Below the pieces are notes generated by a model. The model made no database searches. It was not told where the DNA came from and saw only the letters and a list, made by a program, of their open reading frames with translations. 64,000 bases of DNA from Lumnitzera littorea. Taxonomy: Eukaryota > Streptophyta > Magnoliopsida > Myrtales > Combretaceae. The stretch is taken from positions 70,479,308 to 70,543,307 of the forward strand of contig JAMXBB010000011.1 in assembly GCA_024138015.1 (NCBI GenBank), in the 5' to 3' direction. This document shows, piece by piece, positions 48,101 through 60,299 of this stretch; positions within the stretch are counted from its first letter, which is position 1, and each line of letters opens with the position of its first letter. Both the position numbers and the translations under genes were made by a program.

Positions 48101-48752
48101 AAAAGAAATCATTGGCCACTGAATCATTTGAACCGCTCACCCAACCACCCCCATGAAACTGCAAAACCAGTGGCAATTTCCTTGAATTCCCCAATGCCGG
48201 CAAATACCCTCTATACGACATATTACCCCCATCAGATGATCTCAAATTCAAACTCTCAGTATCTTTACTAAACCCCGTTACATGACCATTTCTTGTATTC
48301 GACCCGTAGCTATTATGCCGCATGATGCTAATTCGTGAACTGGGATCAAGATCTGAACTTTTTGCCGAATCATCTCTAGACTTGGCTAGTGGCGTACCAT
48401 AACTATGCCTCCTAGGGATCGGATTACTCGAATTGGAACTGGGTTCGGGGTTTTTGGGATTGGCCCTAGCTCGATTCTTCGACTGAGCCCGAGGATCAGC
48501 ATCAGGTGGGGTTAATGCTGATTCGGGGAGAAAAATTCGAATGGATAAGGACGTAAATGGATCAATATGGATGTCTTTTGTCGCCACACCGTCCGTAAAC
48601 GAAGGATTGGCAGCAGCGATGGATTCTTCGGGCCGCGATGTGACGCCGAACGGGCCCGAATCATCGGGTGGTGATTGTATCCGGTTCTGTAAGCGGTGTT
48701 TGAGTAGTAACTTGAAGAAAACGCTGTAGAGCTTCACCGCTACAGTGGGCAT
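45195..48752 (-). CDS. CXE11: Probable carboxylesterase 11 (plant CXE, alpha/beta hydrolase)
   Basis: Two exons, complement(join(45195..45732,47824..48752)), encoding 488 residues. The family is plant carboxylesterases of the hormone-sensitive-lipase type (GID1-like fold), which hydrolyse ester bonds of small molecules. The physiological substrate of this member is not known. The oxyanion-hole motif HGGGW is at residues 200-204 and the nucleophile elbow GVSCG at 315-319 (Ser317). Catalytic Asp420 lies in AEHDWMRD and His450 in DAVHEFA. Residues 80-180 are a Ser/Asn/Arg-rich linker, typical of the CXE11/CXE16 branch. The N-terminus MPTVAVKLYSVFFKLLLKHR is strongly conserved in orthologues, so I start there; an in-frame ATG 11 codons upstream (48785) is possible. 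The exon join (HGDPT-R-CVLLG, donor CAG|GTCATT, acceptor ACAG|AT) restores the reading frame exactly. No stop or shift is seen. CXE16 is the nearest alternative name. Confidence 0.93.
45733..47823 (-). other. Single intron of the carboxylesterase gene
   Basis: 2091 bp, GT...AG on the minus strand, phase 2 (it splits an Arg codon AG|A). It is T-rich on the coding strand, as usual for plant introns. I see no transposon ends in it. It lies between the oxyanion-hole half and the nucleophile half of the enzyme. Small open frames within (for example 46067-46273) are chance. Confidence 0.9.
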
Positions 48753-49060
48753 TTCTGGTTTTCTACGTAATCTGGATGGATTCACAATCAGGTTATCTGG
48801 TGTGAGGTTTGGAATTTATTATCTGGGTCTTTCCCTGTTGGAGTGAATGGGTGTTTGGAGAGACGGGATAATCGAAATGGCGTAATGTAACGTTGTTTGG
48901 TTCATATAATTGATCAAATGGGAAATGAGGGTTTGAAATTGGGGATTGATTGTTTACAGGAGAACATGAATTAGGGTTTTTGCAAGAGCGGGGTTATAAT
49001 TGATTGAAATCTGGAATCATTAGAGATGGAAAGAGAGAGAAGGTGGTTTGGTTTTGGCCT
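48753..49060 (-). promoter_or_regulatory. 5' leader and proximal promoter of the carboxylesterase gene
   Basis: The minus strand has a C/T-rich tract (cttctctctctttcc, about 49027-49042) of the kind found in plant 5' leaders. I do not see a convincing TATA box at the expected distance, so the transcription start is not assigned. Confidence 0.4.
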
Positions 49061-52000
49061 TTTTCAAATGTTTTTGCGTTGCCAGCTATTGATTGCCGAA
49101 GGCAGGAGTACATTTCAAGCGTGGCGTTTTCTTTGTGAAATCATTCATGCTATTTTTCCTTTTCTTTTCTATATTTTACAAAATTATTTTTAGGTATATT
49201 GTCAAAACAATTAAATAAGTTGTTATTTAAAGCATTTAATTGTATGGCCCTTGTGCATTGTACTGTTTTTTTTTTTTGTTTTTTTCCGGGTGGATCCTCA
49301 TAATAATTAGAACTAAATGAAGTTATATTAGATGAAAATTACGATATCATTACGTCCATTTATGTGACCGTATCTTAAAATTTCTTTTTTTTTTTAATAA
49401 ATTTACATAAACAATTGGGAATTTCCTCTAGTTTTTTTTTTCATAATATTACATAGCATAACAAATATTCTATAATTTGTTAGTGTCTAAAAATACACAA
49501 ATTAAATAGAAATAACACCGTATTATATATATACATACATATATATATATACACACACATCAAAACAATGAGTTAGGTTTAGTATTTTATAAGAAAGTAA
49601 AAAAGTGGGAGAGAAACTACAATTATAATAACGTGAGAAAGTGAGATTTAGTTTTATGCATGCACGAGACACATATTTTACATCATTATATAAATATATG
49701 GTTAATAGGTAATATTAAGCACGAACCCTAAGTTTAAACCAACTTGTTCGGAACATAAGAAAGCTCTAAAGACCTTGTTTGACTTTTATTTTCAAGTCAA
49801 ACTTCTTATAACACAAACATCTTTGACATATTTGAATCAAAGATAAGAGGATGCCTATTGACCTTGATGCAAGGATGCAATACATAGATTTTAAAGATCA
49901 TGTCGCGCTTAACCAATCAGTGTGCCAAGTTGCATGTAGTAATAAATTGGTAAATATTCACTAAGTTGATTTTTATGAGGAGAAGGGCTAAAGCTAAATA
50001 CTATATGTGATCTATTACTCTGATCTAAATGAATTGATTACAAGAATGGTTGAACAATAGTTAATTAAACTAAACAAAAGTACTAAAAAAATAATGAAAT
50101 AACACAATGTAGAAAAGAGTGGGCTTGTGGCATATACCTTTTGGTTTTCTAATGACATTGTTACTTAGGTACCGGATAGGGTCTTTATATAAGTTGATGA
50201 AACTCACTTGAACTCAATTTCTAGAAAAATATTGAATTCACTATATAGCAAAAATAACTTTTTAAGTCTATTTTTCTATACAATTACGTAAACAATTCGA
50301 TTGTTGTTACTAATCAAATGTTCTAATTCTAAATATGGGTTAATCACGGTTAGGCTTCATAATCCATACTTAGAATCGCATTNGGTTGGTCCATTTTGAG
50401 GACAAATCTCACTTTAGTGTAATAATTGATTAATTCTTAACCCTAATTTGTGCACAAGTGTAGTTCTTAAGTTGGAAAAAATCATGAATACACATTATTA
50501 GATCTCCCATGAGTCAATAGCTTAATTCTTGACCATACTAGAAGAAAGTTGTCCAGTCCATAAGGACTTAAGCCTAAAGGCTTACGTTGTCTAAGCCTAA
50601 CTCATGAAGCTGTAACTTCATTGTGTAGGAACAATTATTAGGAATGGCAACTGGCCAACTATCTTTGATCCACTCTCGATGAAATCTAGAGTAGGACCAT
50701 TAATGCTAAAGATCTAGTTCTTATAATTATTTAAGCCCCATCCCTTATAATAGAGGACAAGGCCTATGGGTAACATCTTTTTACATACTCTAGACACTTC
50801 ATGCTCCTACTCTCTCATAATCGTTACACTCATTTTCTTCTACAATTACTAGCTTAAGTATTAAAGTGACCCCCACACAATTCCCTAACTGTTGTAATCA
50901 CATTTTGCCTATATGGTAGGTCTATTATGTTCATATGAAGCTCTCAACCACCCTTAACAAAATCCCCGTACAACATATATAAATATGTATGTATAGACCA
51001 TTGAGTGACATTCTTTAAATGCAATCAAGATTTAATCTTGATAATAGAAATATAGTAAACTTGAACTTGATTTAAAAATTCCAAGCTAATTTCTAAGTGA
51101 TACTAAATAGGCTTAAGTAGTTAAAGTCAATTTAATTGAACTCATTTGTGCTCTTTATTTTACATAAACTAGATTCTTTCTAATTATAAGTACATTAACA
51201 TTTGAACTCTACTTCACATATAAGGTTAAATTATTAAGCAAAGCCTTTTAAAGGACCTTTCTATTTAAGTGGCTTGAGTTTATTCAACTGTCTTAAGCTT
51301 ATTAAGCCTAATATTTAATAATATGTTTGACTTGTTGATACTCATCTTTGCAAAGGTGATTGAGGCTAGAAGTAACTTGTACAAGCAACACACCTAAGTA
51401 ATCAAAGGGAAGCCAAAGGTGGGTTTGGTAAAGTCATCTTAATATTTAAGTTAGTATAGTGTTTAGACAATGTTTAAGAGAGAATATAGTGCTTAAGAGT
51501 GCAAAAGTGAGGATCCTTTACCTATAGCCTTTACTTGGTACTTATAATAAGGGCAAGAAAGTTAATTGTGGAAAGCAAATCATAATTTAGAAATCATCTC
51601 CTTAACTCTAGGTCTTGTAGAGAGGATCTCGAACCAAGCATATGCCAGCTGTAGACTTTCCTTTTCTACTAAGCAGTTTTTGCATAGTCTTCTTTTGAGC
51701 CTATAGGTTTGGCCTGTGTATTGCTAGTATAAGGCCCGAGCTTTAAGGTATGTAGATGAAGACAAAAACTTGATTGGTACCTTTTGGTAAGGTTAGTCAA
51801 GTTCTTAAGAGCTCAAGGTGGGCTTTGCTAGGGTTGTCTTTAATGTTAGCAATTTGCCTTAAAGTGTAATGAGGCTAGCTGAGCTTTGGGGAGCTTGGTT
51901 AGAGTTCTAAATGAGTTGGTCTTGTGCTTCTAAGCTTGGACATGCTTTGAAGAGGTTAGCCAAGGCTTAAAGGGCTACGTTTGAAACAACCTATCAACAT

Positions 52001-52546
52001 GAGTTAGCTGTAACAATAAAGTACTCATATTAGGGGTAAGTGAATAACCCTACTACACAAGATATCCATCATATTCATTAGACTAGGTAGGCTCTAGGTG
52101 GATATCAAGGATCACATGGTAGTTTACGTATAGCAATTTTACAAAACCTACTTCTACATGATAGAGTATGGGTATGATATCTTCACGCCTTATATCTACT
52201 CTAAAATCTATATTGTAAGGCATATAACATATAGGTTTTAAAGCATGCTCTACCTACCCTATAAAATTTATCAAACAATTGAATATATATTAATGAGTGA
52301 AAAGTAACCTTATATTTCTTTTGTTAAGGAAACTAAAAGAATGAAAAAATATTATGTTTTAATAAGAATTAATGGGTCAAGATAAATATAAACCCGAAAT
52401 CTAAAACTTATTGTCTCCTTCTTAGTAATGTGACTTTCTACTACCTCTTTCTTGATGTCTTTCTATTTCTTCTTTCTTAAAGCAAAGCATTATTGCTAAC
52501 CCCAATTTATCCCTATTCTCTTGTTATAAGAAAAGGGTATGTTTAC
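49061..52546. other. AT-rich intergenic sequence
   Basis: No gene was recognised. It holds TA/CA microsatellites (about 49523-49560), one unresolved base (n at 50383) and an LTR-like piece at about 50140-51000. The remainder (51000-52546) has no recognisable coding or transposon ends. Confidence 0.5.
50140..51000 (+). repeat. Possible Tat-type LTR remnant
   Basis: It contains a TATA-region-like 'cccttataatagagg' (50742-50756), followed about 110 bp on by 'ctagcttaagtattaaagtgaccccca'-type sequence (50848 onward). This resembles the conserved R/U5 motif of Tat LTRs (CTTGAGCGTCGGAGTG.CCCC). Ends and target duplication were not found. Confidence 0.35.
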
Positions 52547-54260
52547 TGTAGACACATAATTTTTACTTCATTTTTTCTTTATTTGGGTAAAGGATCTAAG
52601 GCCCTAATTTATTTTGGCAAGACAACAAGCAAGGTTGTGCCAATTTTTTTCAATCGCACACTTGCAATGACGCAAGGCACGTGCTTCGTACATGGCCACT
52701 ACCCCCAACCTTCTTCTTCTTCGTTTTCTTCCTGGTTTTCAACTTCTTTTCCCTTTCAGTCAGGCTACTTTAAGTCATTTTTTTACCACTTTTACTATAT
52801 GATTTCACCAAATTAATGGTAAAATCGTGTAATACTCATGGCCTACTTTTAAATTTACCCTAAAACCTATCCAAATTCAGTTGTTTACATAGTTAAAATT
52901 TAGCTCTAAAATGGAAAAAAAAAATAATTTTTCTAATCAAAACCCATGAATGAAATTCATCGATTTAATTCAATTTTCCCAACCTTCCAAGCTTAATCCT
53001 TGTACTTACAATATAAATAAGGGTTTGTTCTCCGTTTCTAACACTCATAATCAGAAGAATCCATTCAAGAAGCACACACACTATACTTTCTCTCTTTAAT
53101 ACAAATTTTTCTCTCTCTCTAAGAACATCATCTTCTACAATGATTTTCGATGAAAACGACCATCACCATCAGATTCCTTGTATCCAAAAAGCCTAGATTC
53201 GACATTCTGCTCGAACTCAACTGCATACCTCGCAACTGATCGAACTAAACCAATCCAACACGACCTTGTTCGAGCCAAATCGACCCGACCCAACCCGAAC
53301 GAGGCTGATCCGACCTGCATCCATCCTTAGTCTAGCTTTTTCGATTATTTTGTATTTTTTTTAATTTATTTATTCATTTATGCACTCATGTACTTGCAAA
53401 TGTAATTGAAATAAAAAAAAAGGAAGAAAAGAAAATGAAAAAAGAGAAGGAAGAAAAACAAAAAAAAAATGTTTAGGCTTTAACCAAGATAGTATTAAAT
53501 AATTAGAGTAATAATAATAAAATAGAAAATAATATAAAAAAGCAAATAAATAACAAAGTTATTTAATCACTTAGAAAAATTAGTTTTTTTTTAAAGAAAA
53601 TAATAATAATAAAATAAAAATGAATCGACCCTTTCAAAATTAGAAAATTTTAGAACTCTTCAAAAATAAACCCCAATTTAAAGTCATTTGGACTTTTCTC
53701 AATAAAACCCAGACTTACCTAAAACGTAAACTTGGTATTTTTTTAAGGTTTAAAATCAACCCACCCATCTAAATTTTTCATCAAACAAACTACGAAAGTT
53801 TGATCCGAATAATAGGTACGTAAGCACTCGTATGTACGGAGAAACTTAAAATATGGAAAAAAATTATTTTCCCCTTTAGTAAATAATTCTTTAAATTCTT
53901 ATTTTTTGTAAATGGATATGATTTCAGTTATCACTTACACATAGACATTATTGTTAGAAGGGTATTCAAAATGTAAAATTAAATTCGAAAAAGCTAAAAG
54001 CGATACCTGTTAAGAGTTTAATAGAATAGCTCTTAAACTCAATCTTTTGGTTTTTAAGAATTGATTTTTTCAAGTAGACCAATGGTTAGGTTAAATCGAT
54101 CTACTCAATTGATTTAACTTAACCCTCTTTTTTTTTTTTTACTCCGGTCGAATGGCGACTCCAAATAATTTTTTGAAATACATTTTAAAACTGAGTTTTT
54201 CTTAACTCCTAGTTAAATGTCAGTGTTAAATGGGTTACGGTTTAATACTAATCGGGTTAA
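52547..54260 (+). mobile_element. LTR (probably solo) related to 15699-17691
   Basis: It begins TGTAGACACATAATTTTTAC. A TATA box, tataaata, is at about 53012-53019, followed by a CT-rich leader-like stretch. Near the end is 'ccggtcgaatggcgactccaaata' (about 54145-54168), a motif typical of the U5 end of a plant gypsy LTR group. The right end is not resolved. Open frames inside (52493-52816 and the minus frame at 53135-53320) are not recognisable proteins. Confidence 0.5.
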
Positions 54261-55949
54261 GGAAAATATAAAACTAAGAAAAAATCAACTTCGACATTTA
54301 CTAATTCCAAATTTATTCTATATTTGTCTATTTTAATATACATTCTCTTAATAATTAAAACTTAAAAATAACAATTTTAAGTTTCAAAAGGTAACATTTG
54401 TAAGTTCTAAAGAACTTGTATCTTCTTTTCTTTTATATATACACCCCATGTACTTGCCACTTAATTATTTTGCTAATAAAAGGATGCCATTCAACATTTA
54501 TATTCCATACAATAATTGAAAAGTAACCTTTTGGCAATATATATATATATATATATTTAGAATTTGTTATTAGAAAATGTATGAAGTTGAAATTTATGAG
54601 AAAATAAAAAAATTTATAAGCTATATAAGTTACCTTGTATCCTAAATGTTCTATAGGTACAATTTCCATGGTGATTCTAAGTTGTTATGAGGTAGGTTTC
54701 TATTCAAAAAATTTCAATAAGACTTTAGACTTTACCCATACTACATCTACTCACCCTTAACTCACATAGTCAAACCAAAGCAAAATAGGTTGTAAAAATA
54801 TTTGGTTTATACCCTTGTATAGTTTTGTGAAAAAGAAATTAGAAATGAAGTTTTATGGGTAGAATGAGTAGTTAAGTGTATAAATATCAATGAAACCATG
54901 TATATTTCCTTTAAGGTGAGTGATTAAAAACTTGCAACAGTAAAAAAGTTTTGATTATGGTTTTTGATTTCCTTAAAGTAAACATAAAGCGTTGGTCACT
55001 TTTGACTTGTAAACCGACCTAAATACATGAGTTAGGAACCAACTGTAGACCTAGAGGGCCCATAGTTCTTAGCTAGTTCATCACTCAAGAATCATAAATC
55101 ATGATGTCTACTATAATTCACAATAATAAATTAAAAAAAAAAAGTAAAAGAAAGGAAAAAAAAAGGACATAGTAATTAAGTTACGGCAGGCTTTGCATTA
55201 TTGCTAACTTACCGAACAAAACCAAAACTAATGTGTATGGAAAGAGAAACAAGTTATAGAATGTGAAAAGTTGTAAACAAATAGCAATGTAAGCAATGTA
55301 ATCCACAAATGTTTTGAATTTGAACGTTACGAAATAAATGTTGGCTAATGTTCATAAGAAAGTAATATAAATAGTAGATCATCTACTATATTTCTTTCAC
55401 TAAAAAATACATGCATTCCATATACTAATCTCTAAACCACTCTATATTAAGCTCTTTGCTATCTATTGTGATATTTTATCTAGTTCTTATTCATAGCTCT
55501 TTTAGTGCTCTAAATATTTTGTTTTTTGCAGTCGTAAATATGAATTTTATTGCACTAGCTTCTTAATGTAGTTTCATCCATTTTGGTTGGGCAAAGTTGC
55601 TATAATAATTTATTCTTTTTTTTTATCAAGTTTTAATTTCATATATATTGAGGCAAGTTTTTTTTTTTCAAATGGTACATGTAGCTCTATAAAAAAAGGA
55701 CAATCTAACAAAGCTAAGGGAAATGAAGCCTAAGCTCATCTATAACATTGATGAGCAATATAATTCTATAGCTTTAACAAAGATACAATAGTGAATATCA
55801 TGGACTATCTTCAACTTAGGTTTTAGCACATAATATCTTGTTTTAACCATTCTATAAAAGTTTTTTTTACCAATACCTAGAGGGAGTAGAATTTCTTCCA
55901 CCAAAAGTATAAGAGGAGGTGTGTTTTCAATAAGAATCATAAGGCGAAA
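54261..55949. other. AT-rich intergenic sequence
   Basis: No gene or clear transposon end seen. It includes a (TA)n microsatellite at about 54537-54556 and several A- or T-homopolymers. Confidence 0.5.
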
Positions 55950-57730
55950 AAGAAGGATAGCAATGTGAAGAAGCTTAAGTTAGTAATAAACCAAGAAAAC
56001 CACTTAAATTGAAAATTTCAACTAAGCATTTTCATAAGATTACAAGTCCAAAAAGAGAAGATACAACAACAATGTAACAATATTTGACGAGTTATTATGG
56101 AAAAGAAGATAATGGCTATGGAACTTTCATGAACATTTAGTTGAGGCATCGAACTAAGATTAAGAAAGGGACAACCAAATTTTTAGACATGTTGTATCCA
56201 ATCATTCTAAATTCTTTTATTATTTTGTGGAAAAGTAAAAAAATTAGATTATGTAAAATGATAATAGGTAAACAATCATCCTAAAAAATGAGTAGGAACT
56301 TCAACTTTATAAAGTATGAACAAATGGGCTAGAATCCATCTATACTAATATTTGGATTGATAGGTAGTATGAAAACTCGTAAATGGGAATCACTTGTCAT
56401 TAGATAGATAATAAGTAAGTTATGCATTAATATTGCAAGTACTTGAAAAATTTAATAAATGACACATTAGACAAAATATTTTCATAATCATAAGTATTTT
56501 TTTAGATGAATATACACCAACTAAAAAGATGTTCTGAATTAGTTTCGACATTATGCAAACATCGTATCTATTCTTAAACTCAAGCATTTTGCAAACCTAC
56601 ACTAGGTGATCCTTTTCTACATTCATTGCACTTGTCACACATTGATTTTGTCTGTTGAGAATAGTATGTCCATGTTGGATTTTGGAATGTCACTTACTAG
56701 GCAATTGATTATATGTTGGATCATCCATTTGTTGACAAGCATAGTAAAAATTTTGTATAGACATTGGGTTATAATAATAAAAATTTAAAAGAGATGTCTA
56801 ACTTAGGTGGAGTGTTGTAACTTTTACAAAGCATTGTACATTACAAACATGCACTATGTGATTTGCTATGCTCAATATCTTAAATATACCATTACATCCA
56901 AATGATTGAGATACACGCACAAAACTATTGCAAATACTTGAAATTTTCCATAATTGCACAAAAGGATTTTCGTAAGTATATTGACAAAGCACACATTTAA
57001 TTGCTTTGGAAGTTTTAGACATACTTTCAATGCTATATTTATTGCAATACAATCCCATATTACAAATGTACGCATTGGATATGATCAAAAAATGATTAAA
57101 TTATTATAAGGAAATTTATAACTTTCTTCTTTTTATGATAATGTTGGACTTTTATTGTAATTTAAAAGGGCTTATTAGTTATTTAAAGTTAAGTTATCAA
57201 TTTGTTGATAAATTATTTAGCATATGAGATGCTTATGCAATTGATGCATCAGCCATAAGTCAAGACTTAACTCACCTCATTATTGATTTTTATGAGTTTT
57301 CTCTTACATATAGTGGTTATATTTTATGAGTTCCATACAGAGGACTTGTTTGGCGAAATGACACAAAAATTAAAAATACATAAGGGTAAGGTAAAGGTTA
57401 AGTCTTACATAGAATTTGACAATTATTTGACCACTACTTTTGAGTTAGTAACAGTGTAGATGTTCATGACTTTTATATTTTGCATAAGTGAAAGATACAT
57501 ACAAAGACATTCCCAATCATCTCTTGCATAGCCTGACAGTTTTGGTAGCTTTGATATCAATGGTTGTTTATAAGTAAGCACTTGATACAGTGGGGCATAT
57601 TTTTTATGACTACAAGGCTTCTCTATTGACACAAAGTGATAAAACAAGAATAGGAAGCATATGGTACGTCTAGCTTTAGATATGGCTACTTTAGTGATTT
57701 CAACACCTCGAGTGGGAGCATGGGTAGGTC
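55950..57730 (+). pseudogene. Probable decayed hAT transposase
   Basis: A short plus-strand frame at 56606 reads FYIHCTCHTLILSVENSM, which resembles the hAT core motif (F.H.RC.(A/C)HI.NL.V). Upstream fragments (WESLVIR near 56380 and CINIA near 56420) and a downstream stretch near 57670-57720 (LALDMATLVISTP) are in roughly the order expected for the Ac-type catalytic and C-terminal dimerisation regions. No long frame survives and no terminal inverted repeats were found. A 96-codon minus-strand frame (56798-57088) overlaps and is taken as a shadow. The call rests mainly on one motif, so it is tentative. Confidence 0.4.
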
Positions 57731-59367
57731 AACTCTGAAAAGCATGGAAGACAAGAATGTCTCAAAAGCAATTTGTCCATCAATTTAAATAACATATAAA
57801 CCCATCCAATTATACACCTTTATGGATATTTTTTTTATTGTTTTTCTTATTTCAACACTTTATATAAGCGTAGTAGTATTTCCTCATTTATTTTATGCTT
57901 CGACCTTAAAATTATTTGTAAAGAAGTAGTTAATTATTTATTTTTGTTATCCATGAGTAGGCCTTATGTAAAACAGGTAAAATTCCATTTTCATCATTTT
58001 TTCCTTGGTATAATTTCATTTTATATTAATAAGATTATGGGTTTGCTCCCTACATCTGTGTATGGATCTTTTTTTAAATGAGACAAAAGAAATAGTGATG
58101 ATTTGTGAAGACATAAATTGTTTAAAGTAATGACATGCCATTAGCTAAAGCAAGTAGGAATCAAAATAGTAATTTGCAAAAGCTATATGTAAAAAGAAAA
58201 ATTGAAAAAAAAAAATAGAAGAGTTAGTTTATGGGTTATAAAATCAGCAAGTCCTAAGTCAACCCCAATTCGCCATTTTAGAGACTTAGGACATAAAGAT
58301 TCCAACTGAGTTGGGTTGAGTTGGGGCCTTATGTCAAGATCTTCCTTGAGTTATCAAATACTTTCACTTGTAAATAGACATAAACATGGGTTGAGTTGCA
58401 CTCACACCTGAGACCAAATCAACAAGTTGGGTTTAATACCCTAACATGACTTTATGGTTAATTTTAGATTGTTAAAAGTAAGGAGCAATTTAGCCCCCTA
58501 AAGTCATGGACTTATCAAATCATAGGTGAGTTTTTGACTAAAAAGTTTTATAAAAAAGGGAAAAAAGTAAAAATAAAACTAACCTATAGAAAAATTTAAA
58601 CATTTTTCATGTGAAATAAGAAGCAAATCTTTTCCATTCACAACATTTAATATTGCTATAAATAATATAAAAGTTGAATATACTGCTATTAACCACACTT
58701 AAATTAATCAGGTCTAGCATATATAAGTTTTCATTTCATCTAAAGGGAGTTTTCGTTCCTTAATAACATGAGCTTAACTTTTATCTTTATATTCTTTGCA
58801 GCATTTTGTCTCACATTGCTAATATTACAATGTAGGTTAGATGAGAAATGCAAATCCTTTTCAACTTCATTAGAAAATGGAATACAATTATGTGGTTCTT
58901 AGGCTTAATATTTTTAGTTTAAACTATAAGATTAAAAGAAAATTAGTTTAGGTTAGTTCATCGTTTATGGATCCAGAATGTGTGAATTGGCTAGTAGTGA
59001 ATCGCCAAGTCTAAGGACTTAGCACTGAATCTTAGGTAGATCAATTATGATTTACACTTTTAGGGCTTAAGACTCACCAATTCTAGCTAAGTGGGGTTAA
59101 GTTGAGCCAAGACCTTATACCAAGTCTTTGTACACATAACAATCGATCACAAATAAGACAATAAATTAAATAAAGTAAATTTATTCGATGAATGTTAATT
59201 TATACTCTTAGCTTTGGCATCTATCCAACTCTTGCTCTCCAAGTTTATTTTTTTAATTATTTACATATATTTAAGGGATGAAAAAGAGAAGCAAGCATGT
59301 AACATCATAAAAAGTAATATTTATATCAATTGGACTATAAGGTTATGATGCAAGCCACAAAGTTTGT
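57731..59367. other. AT-rich intergenic sequence
   Basis: No gene seen. It contains a perfect 10 bp inverted repeat gtcctaagtc...gacttaggac (58251-58260 and 58283-58292) within a region of related 'gggttgagttgggg' tracts (58240-58470), with a faint echo near 58985-59125. This may be an old MITE or repeat pair. Confidence 0.4.
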
Positions 59368-60189
59368 TGATTGGTATTTTTGGTAGGCTATTTTAGCCCT
59401 AACCCCGAGGCCCAATCCAAGTGATGACCAAGGCCTCCCAGCGAAGCAAAGACTTAAGCAGTTTGCTTGATCACTCTCGAGTCCTATGGCTATCCTTTAA
59501 CCTCTATACATGTGCTCACCTGGTTAGGGACATTTTATCCCCAATAGGTGCATTGTACAAGACCAATGCATGGCTTAGAGACTGACAAGCATCCCCCTTT
59601 TAGAGTTTTCCTACCTTCTACCCCTTCTTCTCTCCTCATTAATTGTTCCTCTAACATCTGTGGTTCAACCAGTACATACAATAGCTCTAAGAATATCAAC
59701 ATCTCAGGTTTTAGAAATGGCTACCAACACATTCATGGTCAACCAAACTGTAAAGCCACCTTGCCATCCTTATGGCGCATGTCTTTTATAGGCAGCCAAT
59801 ATAGTCAAACCTTAGGTTGATACATGTCCCTAGAAGGTAAGCTAAAGGTATGGAGACTTCATCTTCTTTCAAGTCAAGCACTCCTTCATAATCTTCATAA
59901 GAGTGCTTAAAACCTCTCTCATGTGCATGCACTTCACTTTAATTCATCTCTTCCTTGCTAACTTAAGTATCAGAGGGTCTTTGTGGATCAACCCACAAAA
60001 GGCTTCTTATAGATGATTGAAAGCAAGGAACTTAACTAGCATCCAAGCCCATCAATGTCCTTCTAACCCAATTGATTACGCTCATTAACATTTTGGCACC
60101 TACCTTTACTGGCCAATCCATCTAACGTGGCAAAAAGTAGGAACAACTACCCACAAGTATCCTACCAAGTTGATGGTGACAAGTCACCA
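59368..60189 (+). repeat. 5' LTR of the second Tat element
   Basis: About 822 bp, TG...CA, ending ...gacaagtcacca. The end is set by the primer site starting at 60191. The start is inferred from similarity to the other Tat LTR, so the left edge is less certain. The 90-codon frame within is not recognisable. Confidence 0.55.
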
Positions 60190-60190
60190 T

Positions 60191-60202
60191 TGGCACCACA
60201 GT
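60191..60202 (+). other. Primer binding site of the second Tat element
   Basis: tggcaccacagt, one base after the LTR end. TGG(C)(A/G)CC is the usual start of Tat primer sites and is similar to TGGTGCC in the first element. Confidence 0.55.
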
Positions 60203-60299
60203 GCTCACCGAATCCTCCAACTCTAAGTACCTAAGCCTATGAAATGTAGCAACCTAGATTGCTTTTCACTAAATATTGGAAGATAACTATAAGACTCAA

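Noticed and set aside
48541..48729. Open frames on the plus strand opposite carboxylesterase exon 1 (also 47920-48271)
   Set aside because: Shadows of the conserved coding exon on the other strand; no independent similarity.
52493..52816. 107-codon plus-strand frame, Phe/Ser-rich
   Set aside because: It crosses the LTR start at 52547, so it straddles an insertion boundary and cannot be a native gene.
56798..57088. 96-codon minus-strand frame
   Set aside because: It overlaps the hAT-like relic, has no known motif, and its Cys/His spacing does not fit a zinc finger.
58251..58292. Inverted repeat as a terminator or microRNA hairpin
   Set aside because: Only a 10 bp stem with a 22 bp loop in AT-rich DNA and no associated gene; too short for a plant microRNA precursor.
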